From positions 124,001 through 188,000 of the forward strand of contig CAIPYE010000015.1 of assembly GCA_903869265.1 (NCBI GenBank): a stretch of 64,000 nt of DNA, in the 5' to 3' direction. Position 1 is the first letter of the stretch, and each line of letters begins with the position of its first letter. The notes under the pieces were generated by a model that saw only the letters and a program-made list of their open reading frames with translations, did no database searches and was not told the DNA's origin. Positions 56,945 through 64,000 of this stretch are shown here, one piece after another. The stretch comes from an uncultured delta proteobacterium (lineage in GTDB: Bacteria; Desulfobacterota; Desulfobulbia; Desulfobulbales; Desulfurivibrionaceae). Both the position numbers and the translations under genes were made by a program.

Positions 56945-57970
56945 TTACTTGCCAAACCCGCAGATGGGATAAGCACAGCTCTTGCACTGTCGGCACAGGC
57001 CGCCATGTCCCAACAGGGCCATATCATGCCGGGTAATCTTCTCCCCGCACAGCACCCTGGGCAGGATCAGGTCAAAAACCGTGATCTTGTGGAACATGCC
57101 GCAGGCAGGCAACCCCAGCACCACCACCTCGCCGATATAGCCCACCAGGAACATGGCCCCAGGCAGAACCGGGGTGCCGTAAACGATGTCCTTGGCTCCG
57201 GCCTTGGTGATTCCAAGCCGGGTGACGTCGTCGGGGTCCACGGACATGCCGCCGCTGGTGACGATGAGGTCAGCGCCCGCGTCCAAGCACGCCTTGATCT
57301 CGGCGGCAATGGTCTCAATATTGTCCGGAGCGAAGCGCACCGCAATCACCTGCGAGCCAAGCTTTTCCAGTTTTTTGCGCAGGACCGGTTCAAAGGCATC
57401 CTTGATCCGGCCATGGAACACCTCGTTGCCGGTGATGATCAGCCCGGCCTTGGCCTGTTTTAACTGGGCAACCTTAAGAATTCCTCCCGCTTTTTGGGCG
57501 ATTGCAACGGCCTCATTCACCACCCCTCTTTTGGAAACTAAGGGGATGAGCCTGGTCCCGGCCAGCTGTTCGCCTTTTTTGACCGGGGTATTGCTGTGCA
57601 GGGTGGCGCACATGACCTCGCCCAGCAGATTGAATCGGTACAAGGCCTCCACCTCGATCTTGAGCAGCCCCTCGTGGGCCGCGACGATGTTGAGCTTGCC
57701 TTCCACCGGCTCTCCGGAAACCGAGGTGCCAGGACCGGACAGGGCATCAGCCATCAACTCGGCAGCCTCGTTCTCATGGATATCGTCTTCGCCCAGTTCC
57801 AGCACATAGATGTTATCCTTACCCAGTCGCTTCAAGCGTTCTATATCCTCGGCCCGGATAATGTGGCCTTTACGGAAGGCACGTCCCTTGAATTCCTCGG
57901 TGCGGATCTCTGTAATGTCGTGGGGCAGGACCATGCCGACGGCCTGCTCAACCGGGATTGTTTTTGTCAT
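56945..57970 (-). CDS. Molybdopterin-binding (MoCF-domain) protein with Cys-rich tail
   Basis: 341 aa. An N-terminal MoeA-like segment (GMVLPHDITEIR, FRKGHIIRAEDIERLKRLGK), then an MoCF/MogA-type domain (LIITGNEVFHGRIKDAFEP; DLIVTSGGMSVDPDDVT, the GGxSxDPxD motif), ending with CRQCKSCAYPICGFGK. The order fits MoeA-like molybdopterin-binding proteins that occur beside fmdE in Desulfobacterota and archaea. The Cys tail could bind an Fe-S cluster or zinc. Not a full MoeA; the exact reaction is unassigned. Confidence 0.85.
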   Translation of the reverse strand: MTKTIPVEQAVGMVLPHDITEIRTEEFKGRAFRKGHIIRAEDIERLKRLGKDNIYVLELGEDDIHENEAAELMADALSGPGTSVSGEPVEGKLNIVAAHEGLLKIEVEALYRFNLLGEVMCATLHSNTPVKKGEQLAGTRLIPLVSKRGVVNEAVAIAQKAGGILKVAQLKQAKAGLIITGNEVFHGRIKDAFEPVLRKKLEKLGSQVIAVRFAPDNIETIAAEIKACLDAGADLIVTSGGMSVDPDDVTRLGITKAGAKDIVYGTPVLPGAMFLVGYIGEVVVLGLPACGMFHKITVFDLILPRVLCGEKITRHDMALLGHGGLCRQCKSCAYPICGFGK

Positions 57971-57994
57971 GCTTACTCCAGTAGCCCAACAGGC

Positions 57995-58573
57995 TCAGAT
58001 GATTTCGTAGTAGCGGCCATGTGCACAGGGTTTGCATAAGGGTTTGCCGTCCTGCATCACCTCGCGGCAGTCCTGCACCCAATCCCCGCAGCGCTCGCAT
58101 TGCACCCTCCGTTTGGGCCGGCCCGGCATGTCCTCTTCCGGCACGGTGATGGCGACCTTCTGCACCTTGAATAATTCCTCCTCGGGCATGATACGGTAGG
58201 CCTCCAGTTGTTGCTTATACTTGTCGCCGATTTCCGGGCAGTATTTCTTCGAGGTCTCCCTGGATTCCTCCAGGGCGGTGATCCGCACTGACTTTCCGGT
58301 CTTGAGATTGACAAAGGTCGCGGCCATGATCCCATAATCGAGCCACTTGAGGGAGCGCTTGCCCAAGGAACAGCCGGTGACGGTTTGGATGGCGTCGGTG
58401 GCGCAGCGGTCGATCTCCACCAGCACATAAAAATCTTTACGCTGGACCTTGGGATCGTCGATGCCGATTTCCCGCAGGCCGATCATGGACATGCGCACCC
58501 CGATGACCTGGCCTGCACAGATGTGGCCATGAATTTTTGTCGATTTTTCAAGAAGTTGCTCGAATGTTTCCAT
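57995..58573 (-). CDS. FmdE family protein (formylmethanofuran dehydrogenase subunit E-like)
   Basis: 192 aa from ATG 58573 (GGAG 6 nt upstream). The FmdE motif block is present: HGHICAGQVIGVRM near 16-29 and DRCATDAIQTVTGCSLGKRS near 57-76. A C-terminal zinc ribbon (CERCGDWVQDC...CKPC) follows. FmdE homologs accompany molybdenum/tungsten enzymes; the partner enzyme is not in the window. Its end is 24 nt before the molybdopterin-binding gene start, so they share a transcript. Confidence 0.9.
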   Translation of the reverse strand: METFEQLLEKSTKIHGHICAGQVIGVRMSMIGLREIGIDDPKVQRKDFYVLVEIDRCATDAIQTVTGCSLGKRSLKWLDYGIMAATFVNLKTGKSVRITALEESRETSKKYCPEIGDKYKQQLEAYRIMPEEELFKVQKVAITVPEEDMPGRPKRRVQCERCGDWVQDCREVMQDGKPLCKPCAHGRYYEII

Positions 58574-58621
58574 GTTGTTTCTCCGGTATTTCTGGTGGCC
58601 CCATGACCGACGCAAGCCTGT

Positions 58622-58641
58622 GCCTACATCCGAATGTAGGC
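58622..58641. other. Small stable hairpin in the fmdE leader
   Basis: GCCTACAT (58622-58629) and ATGTAGGC (58634-58641) enclose a 4-nt loop; on the minus (transcribed) strand the loop is TCGG. It sits about 50 nt upstream of the fmdE ATG and may be part of a structured leader or the end of the chemoreceptor transcript. Confidence 0.4.
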
Positions 58642-58701
58642 GAAAGGGGAAAATTTTGCCAGAGAAAGTCAAGACGGGAAGAAAAAGTGGAGGGGGAACC
58701 C

Positions 58702-58738
58702 CCGCGCACTTTTAAGCGATACTGGCGAAAGTGCGCGG
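58702..58738 (-). terminator. Probable 3' hairpin of the chemoreceptor transcript
   Basis: CCGCGCACTTT (58702-58712) and AAAGTGCGCGG (58728-58738) form a perfect 11-bp stem 27 bp past the chemoreceptor stop. On the minus strand a T-rich stretch (CTTTTTCTT) follows after a short GC-rich gap, so termination is likely but not canonical. Confidence 0.5.
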
Positions 58739-58764
58739 AGTCCGGTACGGGGAGCGGAGCAGGA

Positions 58765-60501
58765 CTATGCCTGGCTGCCTGGGCGAGGAACGCCGGTGAT
58801 CAACCGTTCCATGTCGTCGACAAATTCCTTCATCTGGAAGGATTGGGCGTTGAGTTCCTCGGAAGCAGCAGCCGATTCCTCGGAAGTGGCTGCGTTTTGC
58901 TGGGTCACAACATCCAGCTCCGAGATAGCCTTGTTGATTTGGACGATTCCCGAGGCTTGCTCTTCGGTTGCCGTGCGGATCTGTCTGATCAGTCCGCTGA
59001 TCTCGACCACGCTGGCCGCCGCCTCCTTAAAAACGCTGCTGGTGTGCGCCACAACCTCCGATCCCGTCCGGACGCGGGCAACTGTTTCCTCGATGAGTTG
59101 AGCGGTGTCCTTGGCCGCAGCCGCGGAACGCTGGGCCAGGTTGCGGACCTCCTCGGCGACCACTGCGAAGCCTGCGCCTGCCTCACCGGCACGGGCCGCT
59201 TCCACAGCGGCGTTTAAGGCCAGGAGATTGGTTTGAAAGGCAATTTCGTCGATGGTTTTGATAATCCGTGAGGTCTGTTCGCTGGACTGTGATATTTCTT
59301 CCATGGATCGGGTGAGTTCTTCCATGGAAGAACCTGCATTGCCGATGAGACTGTCTGCCCGGCTGACATGCTCGTCGGCGTTTCGGGTGTGCTCTGCGCC
59401 CTGTTTTACCATGGAGGTGATCTCTTCCATGGAGGCGGAGGTTTCTTCCAGGGCGGCGGCCTGTTCCGAGGCGCCTTCCGCCAGGGTTTGGCTTGTGGCG
59501 GAGACTTCACTCGAAGCGGAAGCAACCTGCGCCGCGCCCTCGCTCAAGCCGAGGCTGATGTTGTGCAGGGGCGTGACCAGAGAGCGGACAATCAGAAAAA
59601 CAAGGCCTGCGGTGAGGGTTGTACTGAAAATGAGAATGCCGAGATTGATCATGCCCAGCCGTTTAACCGGGGCGTACATCTCCGCGTCGGTGGCGGTGGC
59701 TGCCGCGATCCAGCCGGTTTCCGGGATGGTCTGGAACCCGACCAGTTTGGGAATGCCCTTGAAAGTATAATGAATGAGCCCCTGGCGCTGGGCCAGCATG
59801 TCGCGGCCAAAATCAAACTGGCTCAGGTCGAGTTTGAGGATTTTCTCCTTATCAGGATAGGCAAGCATCTTTCCGGTCGAATCGATGAGATACACATAAC
59901 CCGAGGTGCCGACCTTTGCCGGATCGACAAAGCTGGCATTGCAGCGCGTCAGATCGACTACGCCCAGAAGAACTCCGGAAACTTTGCCGTTGGCCTTGAT
60001 GGGGGCAGAGATGACAAAAACTGGATTTCCCGTTCCTTTGCTGAGAATTACTTCGGAAATGGCCTCCTTGCCAGCCAGCGAATCCTTAAAATAGGAGCGG
60101 TCGGCGACATTCATGGAGCCAACATGCTCTGGAAGTGACGAGGCGACAACAACGCCGCTCTGGTCGGCAATGGCAATGAATTCGTAAAAGTCCGACTGGT
60201 GCTGGAGTTCGGCAAGCTTGGCGTTTGCTCGATGGGAGGCGTTGCTGTCGGCGGTCCCGGCGAGGAAGAGTGAGGTAAACAGAGGTTCCGCGCTGTTGCC
60301 GCAGATGTCGAGTTTCCGTTCATGCAGCCAGGAACTAATCTGCTGGGCCACAGAGTTGGAGACCTGGGAGGTCTGTTGGCTGATGCATTCTTTCAAGGCG
60401 GAAGCGGATTTAAAATAGGAGACCGCGCTGATGGTGCCCATGCACAGAACAAGGACAACGGTGGTCGGGATCAGGAATCGATTGCGCAAACTGAGCTGCA
60501 T
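58765..60501 (-). CDS. Methyl-accepting chemotaxis protein with Cache-type sensor
   Basis: 578 aa. TM1 (about 11-31), a periplasmic dCache-like domain ([35 protein letters not shown]), TM2 (about 284-308) and the cytoplasmic signalling coil with the invariant tip [20 protein letters not shown] and [23 protein letters not shown] is not clear, and the coil begins soon after TM2. No C-terminal CheR-binding pentapeptide. It likely senses a small organic ligand and signals through a CheA encoded elsewhere. Confidence 0.94.
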   Translation of the reverse strand: MQLSLRNRFLIPTTVVLVLCMGTISAVSYFKSASALKECISQQTSQVSNSVAQQISSWLHERKLDICGNSAEPLFTSLFLAGTADSNASHRANAKLAELQHQSDFYEFIAIADQSGVVVASSLPEHVGSMNVADRSYFKDSLAGKEAISEVILSKGTGNPVFVISAPIKANGKVSGVLLGVVDLTRCNASFVDPAKVGTSGYVYLIDSTGKMLAYPDKEKILKLDLSQFDFGRDMLAQRQGLIHYTFKGIPKLVGFQTIPETGWIAAATATDAEMYAPVKRLGMINLGILIFSTTLTAGLVFLIVRSLVTPLHNISLGLSEGAAQVASASSEVSATSQTLAEGASEQAAALEETSASMEEITSMVKQGAEHTRNADEHVSRADSLIGNAGSSMEELTRSMEEISQSSEQTSRIIKTIDEIAFQTNLLALNAAVEAARAGEAGAGFAVVAEEVRNLAQRSAAAAKDTAQLIEETVARVRTGSEVVAHTSSVFKEAAASVVEISGLIRQIRTATEEQASGIVQINKAISELDVVTQQNAATSEESAAASEELNAQSFQMKEFVDDMERLITGVPRPGSQA

Positions 60502-60776
60502 GGCATCCTCTTGTGTAAAATATTTTGTTAAGTATTTATACCTATTTTTAGTTGTATATTTACGGTTATCTCATGGCAGTTTGCATTGCGCAATGGATTT
60601 TAGCTATGCATGAATAGAATAAAAAATGAACGGAAAAACAGAGAACGTTTCCAGCGGCAAAGCATATAAAGGGGAAGGCCCCATGTATTTTTACTTGGCC
60701 TGAAGGTATGCGAGGTGCGGGAGCGAGGCAGGACCTCATTACAACAGGGGGGAGACTGGCGACCCAGGGAATGGTG

Positions 60777-61574
60777 TTACAAAATTTGAGAATATTTTTG
60801 CGGAACTGGCGTGACCCGGGGCATTCCCCCCAGAGAATCTTTTTCGACCAGCATGGCACAGCCATAGCAGGCGGCAAGACGTTCGGCAATGAGCACCTCA
60901 ACGGGTGAACCCACCATTTCCGTTCTGCCATTGTGCAGCAGGAGCAAGCGGTCACCATACAGGGCCGCAAGATTGAGGTCGTGGGAGACCATGATAACGG
61001 TGGTGCCTTTTTCTGCGCGGAATCGTTCCATGAGATCCATGATCTGGATCTGGTGGGCCGGGTCCAAAGAGGCTGTCGGCTCATCGAGCAGGATGATCTC
61101 CGGCTGCTGACAGAGCGCCCGGGCAATGATCACCCGCTGTCTCTCGCCGCCGCTCAGTTGATCAAGACGTCGGTCGGCCAAATGGGTCACATCGGTAAAA
61201 TGCATGGCTTCCGTAGCAAGGGCATGGTCTGCTGCCCCTTCAACCCGCATGAGCCCGAGATGCGGCGCCCGCCCCATGAGAACGGTGTCTGCCACCGTAA
61301 AGGGGAAATCCAGGGAAATCTGCTGGGGCACCACGGCAATCTTTTGTGCCAATTGGCGCCTGGTGTAACTGGTTAATGGCCTGCCGAGAATCTCTATCCG
61401 TCCCCCGGCAATGGGAAGAAGATTGGCCAGTCCCTTGAGCAGACTGGTTTTGCCGCTGCCATTTGGCCCGATGATAAGATAGAATTCCCCACGCTGAACC
61501 TGCATGGTAATATCCTGCAAAACCTGCCTCTTTCCGTAACAGAGATCAAGCCCTTGGACGGAAATCACCGGCAT
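60777..61574 (-). CDS. btuD: ABC transporter ATP-binding protein (BtuD/FecE-like)
   Basis: 265 aa. Walker A GPNGSGKTSLL near 36-46, Q-loop VVPQQ, signature LSGGERQRVIIA, Walker B IILLDEPTASLDP and switch His (MVSHDLN). Sequence style and neighbours place it in the cobalamin/iron-siderophore importer subfamily. Its start overlaps the permease end by 10 nt. Third of four genes in the order tonB-btuF-btuC-btuD as transcribed on the minus strand (last of the ABC set). Confidence 0.92.
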   Translation of the reverse strand: MPVISVQGLDLCYGKRQVLQDITMQVQRGEFYLIIGPNGSGKTSLLKGLANLLPIAGGRIEILGRPLTSYTRRQLAQKIAVVPQQISLDFPFTVADTVLMGRAPHLGLMRVEGAADHALATEAMHFTDVTHLADRRLDQLSGGERQRVIIARALCQQPEIILLDEPTASLDPAHQIQIMDLMERFRAEKGTTVIMVSHDLNLAALYGDRLLLLHNGRTEMVGSPVEVLIAERLAACYGCAMLVEKDSLGGMPRVTPVPQKYSQIL

Positions 61575-62557
61575 CGTCGTGACCTCCAGAGCAGCACGAT
61601 GAAAAGCGGTGCCCCGATCATGGCCGTGACAATGCCCACGGGCATCTCCCCTGTACTTGACAGGGTGCGGGCCAGCAGATCACAAAGAATCAGATAAGCC
61701 CCGCCGCCCAAAATACTGGCCGGAACCAGCAGCCGGTGATCGGGCCCCAAAACCATTCGCAGAATATGGGGAACCACCAACCCGACAAAACCGACCAGAC
61801 CGGACTGGCAAACCACGATGCTCACCATGAAAGAGGTGGTCACAAGAAGAACCAGACTCGCCAGTTGCACATTGACTCCAAGGGCGGCGGCTGATTCGTG
61901 TCCGGCCAGTAAGAGGTTCATGGGCCGTGCCAGGACAAAAATGAGCAGAAAGCAGGGAAGCAGGGTCAGGAGAACGGGCAGCTGCCCGGTGTTGAACATG
62001 GTGAAATCGCCCATGAGCCAGAAAAGAATCTGGTGAACCTGTGAGGTTTGGCTCACGGAAATGAGAAACATGATAATGGCGCCGCAAAAGGCATTCATCA
62101 TGACCCCGCCCAACAGCATCGAGTCCCGGTTGACCGCGCTTTGCCCGGAGACAAGGCCAAGGACAAGAACAAGGACAAGCATGCTGCCGGAAAAAGCCGC
62201 CAGGGGCACGCCGGGAAACGGAGAAAGCCCCAGCAGCAGGCCGATAATCGCCCCCACCGCCGAGCCGCCGGAGATGCCAAGGATATAGGGTTCAGCCAGA
62301 GGGTTGCGGAGCAGGGCCTGAAAGACCAGACCGCCCAAGGCAAGGGTTGCTCCAACCGTAGCAGCGAGAATTACCCGGGGCAACCGGATTTGCCAGACAA
62401 TCGTACTGGTGATGGATTGGCTGCCTGCCTTTCCGGAAAAAATCGCCAGAACATCGCCGAAGCTGGCGCCGGACGGCCCTATGGCAATGCCAAGAAAACC
62501 GCTTAGCGCAAGAAGAAGGCCAAGCCCTAGAGTTATCAGGACAAGGCGACCAATCAT
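61565..62557 (-). CDS. btuC: FecCD/BtuC-type ABC importer permease
   Basis: 330 aa from ATG 62557, matching BtuC size (about 10 membrane helices). Typical motifs: RLPRVILAATVGATLALGG, FQALLRNPLAEPYILGISGG, VGFVGLVVPHILRM and GEMPVGIVTAMIGAPLF. An open frame continues upstream to 62677 but overlaps the binding-protein gene. It forms the membrane channel with the adjoining ATPase and receives substrate from the binding protein. Confidence 0.92.
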   Translation of the reverse strand: MIGRLVLITLGLGLLLALSGFLGIAIGPSGASFGDVLAIFSGKAGSQSITSTIVWQIRLPRVILAATVGATLALGGLVFQALLRNPLAEPYILGISGGSAVGAIIGLLLGLSPFPGVPLAAFSGSMLVLVLVLGLVSGQSAVNRDSMLLGGVMMNAFCGAIIMFLISVSQTSQVHQILFWLMGDFTMFNTGQLPVLLTLLPCFLLIFVLARPMNLLLAGHESAAALGVNVQLASLVLLVTTSFMVSIVVCQSGLVGFVGLVVPHILRMVLGPDHRLLVPASILGGGAYLILCDLLARTLSSTGEMPVGIVTAMIGAPLFIVLLWRSRRCR

Positions 62558-62564
62558 GGTCCGC

Positions 62565-63467
62565 TCACTTGTCACTAGAACCCCCATAGAGTTCGGGATG
62601 AACAATTCTGGCCAGGGCTTCAAGGCCTTCGACAAGCCGGGGGGTAGGGCGGTCAAAGAGCCCGGCATCCACCACATAAAGCCGGTTTTGCTGCACTGCG
62701 GGCAACTGCTGCCATTTGCGCCACTGGGCTTTGAGACTTTCCGGGCTGTGCCCTCCGGCCATGGAGGTAATCACGACAATCTCAGGGCTCAAAGCCAGGG
62801 CCTCTTCCCAACTGAGTCTCGGGTACGGCACCGGTCCGGCTCCGAGATTCACTCCGCCTGCCAGGGTGATCAGCTCATGGGTAAAGGTGCTGGTTCCGGC
62901 GGTGATGATCGGCGCGGCGTCAACCTGAAAAAAAACCCGCGGCTTGGAGGTTGCCGTGTTCGCCAACCGGCTCACTTTATCAATGCGTCTGGCCATATCC
63001 CGGGCGAGCAAATCGGCCGGGCCAGAGGCACCCAGTGCCGCCCCCATTCCCTTGATGGCCTCCATGATTCCCCCGGTGTTGTGCGGATCAATAATATAAA
63101 CCGGTATACCAAGGGCCTCAATTTTTTCCACCTGATGTTTCGGATTACCCTCCCTGATGCCAAAGCAGATATCCGGTTTCAAGGCGACAATGCGTTCCAG
63201 ATCGAGCCGCACGTAAGAACCGATCTTGGGCAACCCTTTGGCCGCCTCGGGGTAATCGCTGTACTGGGTAACGCCCACCAGCCTTTTTTCCTGGCCCAAC
63301 GCGTAGATAATCTCGGTGACGCTGGGCGCGAGAGCAACAATCCGCGACACCGTGGTCGGCACCTTTACCAGGCGACCGGCTTGGTCGTGCAGTTCCAGGC
63401 CAAAGGCTGGCCCACTGAGGCACAGCAAGATGATAAGGGAGCAAACTATCCGTTTTGTTTGGTTCAT
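62565..63467 (-). CDS. btuF: Periplasmic substrate-binding protein (BtuF-like)
   Basis: 300 aa with a signal peptide (MNQTKRIVCSLIILLCLSG, cleavage near AFG). The helical-backbone binding-protein pattern is clear: RIVALAPSVTEIIYALGQE, LVGVTQYSDYPEAA, LPKIGSYVRLDLERIVALKP and VYIIDPHN. The PSVTEI and YSDYP stretches favour a cobalamin binder, though ferric siderophore or heme cannot be excluded. It ends 8 nt before the permease start. Confidence 0.88.
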   Translation of the reverse strand: MNQTKRIVCSLIILLCLSGPAFGLELHDQAGRLVKVPTTVSRIVALAPSVTEIIYALGQEKRLVGVTQYSDYPEAAKGLPKIGSYVRLDLERIVALKPDICFGIREGNPKHQVEKIEALGIPVYIIDPHNTGGIMEAIKGMGAALGASGPADLLARDMARRIDKVSRLANTATSKPRVFFQVDAAPIITAGTSTFTHELITLAGGVNLGAGPVPYPRLSWEEALALSPEIVVITSMAGGHSPESLKAQWRKWQQLPAVQQNRLYVVDAGLFDRPTPRLVEGLEALARIVHPELYGGSSDK

Positions 63468-63476
63468 TTTTTTAAT

Positions 63477-64000
63477 CTATTCGTGCAGTTCAAAACGCAC
63501 CGGTACTCTGACCCGCATGGCCGCAGGCTGGCCGTTGCGCAAGCCCGGTGAAAACCGCCAGTCACGCACGGTCTTAAGTGCCGTCTCGTCAAGTATTTGA
63601 TGACCACTGCCAGTGGCCACCTTTACCTCTTCCACCGCTCCCGAGGCGGAGACATACACCTCAAGCAGCACGACGCCCTCCTTGCCCAGCCGTCGGGCAA
63701 GCCGCGGGTAAAGAGGCGGCGGATTCACTGCGTACAGGGGACGGGCCAGGACTTCTGGCAGTGAGCCCTGTGGCAGGCCTGCCGCTTGTGCGTTTCCCTG
63801 TTCAAAACCTTGCTCTGTTGGCAGTCCGCGGGTTGGCGGGGATGAAAGCGAATCCCCGCCCGTCGGGGTTTGTGCCAAAGGAGTTTCGTTCGCTGCAAGC
63901 TTCCCATTCTCCCGTGAAAGACCTGCAGCGGTGGCTCCCTTGTTTGTCCTGCCCGAGGCGGAAACGCTCTTGTTTTCAGTCCCACTTTTTGCAAACAAAG
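63477..64000 (-). CDS. TonB-family energy transducer, C-terminal part (truncated by window edge)
   Basis: At least 174 aa, open at the window's right end. A low-complexity Pro/Ser/Gly-rich linker is followed by a TonB_C domain: PLYPRLARRLGKEGVVLLEV, VYVSASGAVEEVKVATGSG, LDETALKTVRDWRFSPG and MRVRVPVRFEL. TonB couples the inner-membrane proton gradient to outer-membrane receptors. Lying 9 nt upstream of the binding-protein gene, it probably energises uptake of the same substrate. Confidence 0.88.
   Translation of the reverse strand, partial: LFAKSGTENKSVSASGRTNKGATAAGLSRENGKLAANETPLAQTPTGGDSLSSPPTRGLPTEQGFEQGNAQAAGLPQGSLPEVLARPLYAVNPPPLYPRLARRLGKEGVVLLEVYVSASGAVEEVKVATGSGHQILDETALKTVRDWRFSPGLRNGQPAAMRVRVPVRFELHE

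Noticed and set aside
58574-58764. A molybdenum-cofactor riboswitch upstream of fmdE.
   Set aside because: A small hairpin is present, but I could not build the conserved multi-stem fold by eye; a covariance-model search would decide.
1-64000. CRISPR arrays, tRNA or rRNA genes, insertion sequences, prophage genes.
   Set aside because: No regularly spaced repeats, no cloverleaf or rRNA sequence and no transposase or phage motifs were seen by eye; a covariance and repeat search would be the formal check.

Overview
The window is about 58-60% GC, gene-dense bacterial chromosome. It most likely comes from a sulfur-metabolising Desulfobacterota lineage, perhaps Desulfobulbales. This is inferred from the gene content: sulfite- and sulfate-exporter families, many NtrC-type regulators and histidine kinases, small Cys-rich proteins, FmdE with a molybdopterin-binding partner, DUF3365-type heme sensors and solo CheX. 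No marker gene fixes the taxon. I see no rRNA, tRNA, CRISPR array, insertion sequence or prophage.

Layout. 0-3.3 kb: the end of a histidine kinase, a receiver protein with a Cys-pair tail, a small Cys protein, a zinc-ribbon reading frame interrupted by TGA, and a sigma-54 response regulator. 3.3-5.9 kb: an excellent sigma-54 promoter preceded by TGTTTCAA repeats, driving a Usp-like protein, a TauE/SafE exporter and a TIGR02186-type membrane protein, closed by a strong terminator. 5.97-22.98 kb: the most unusual region. It holds four paralogous 851-874 aa proteins with an ATP-grasp domain and a phosphohistidine swivel domain like PEP synthase, but a conserved unknown domain where the PEP/pyruvate barrel should be. 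They are interleaved with two histidine kinases, two receiver-only regulators and two membrane proteins that fuse a GspE/MshE N-terminal-like domain to tandem DUF202-like modules. From 8.75 to 22.98 kb the genes overlap or nearly touch, so this is probably one operon of about 14 kb.

22.99-34.3 kb: mostly housekeeping or accessory genes: a calcineurin-type phosphatase, pirin, a methyltransferase, a large membrane protein with a CCHC zinc knuckle, a YyaL-type thioredoxin-domain lipoprotein, CheX, a TIGR01777 epimerase, GIY-YIG, SUI1 and PepF. 34.3-38.4 kb: a restriction-modification locus in which a nuclease-like N-terminus is fused to the methylase, with an S subunit, a small protein and no HsdR. 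38.6-42.5 kb: topoisomerase IV ParE/ParC. 43-49.96 kb: a Bax-like glucosaminidase, small proteins, a V4R sensor, a diguanylate cyclase, methyltransferases and an M20 hydrolase. 50-56.5 kb: a YeiH-type putative sulfate exporter with a 54-aa membrane microprotein, divergent from a heme-binding histidine kinase and its sigma-54 response regulator. 56.5-64 kb: ArfB, a molybdopterin-binding protein, FmdE, a chemoreceptor, and a cobalamin-type ABC importer with a TonB-family protein running off the end.

The genes suggest a sensing-rich anaerobe that couples two-component and possibly c-di-GMP signalling to export of sulfur oxyanions. It also appears to run an uncharacterised ATP-dependent phosphotransfer system at 6-23 kb, which is the best candidate here for an undescribed biological system.
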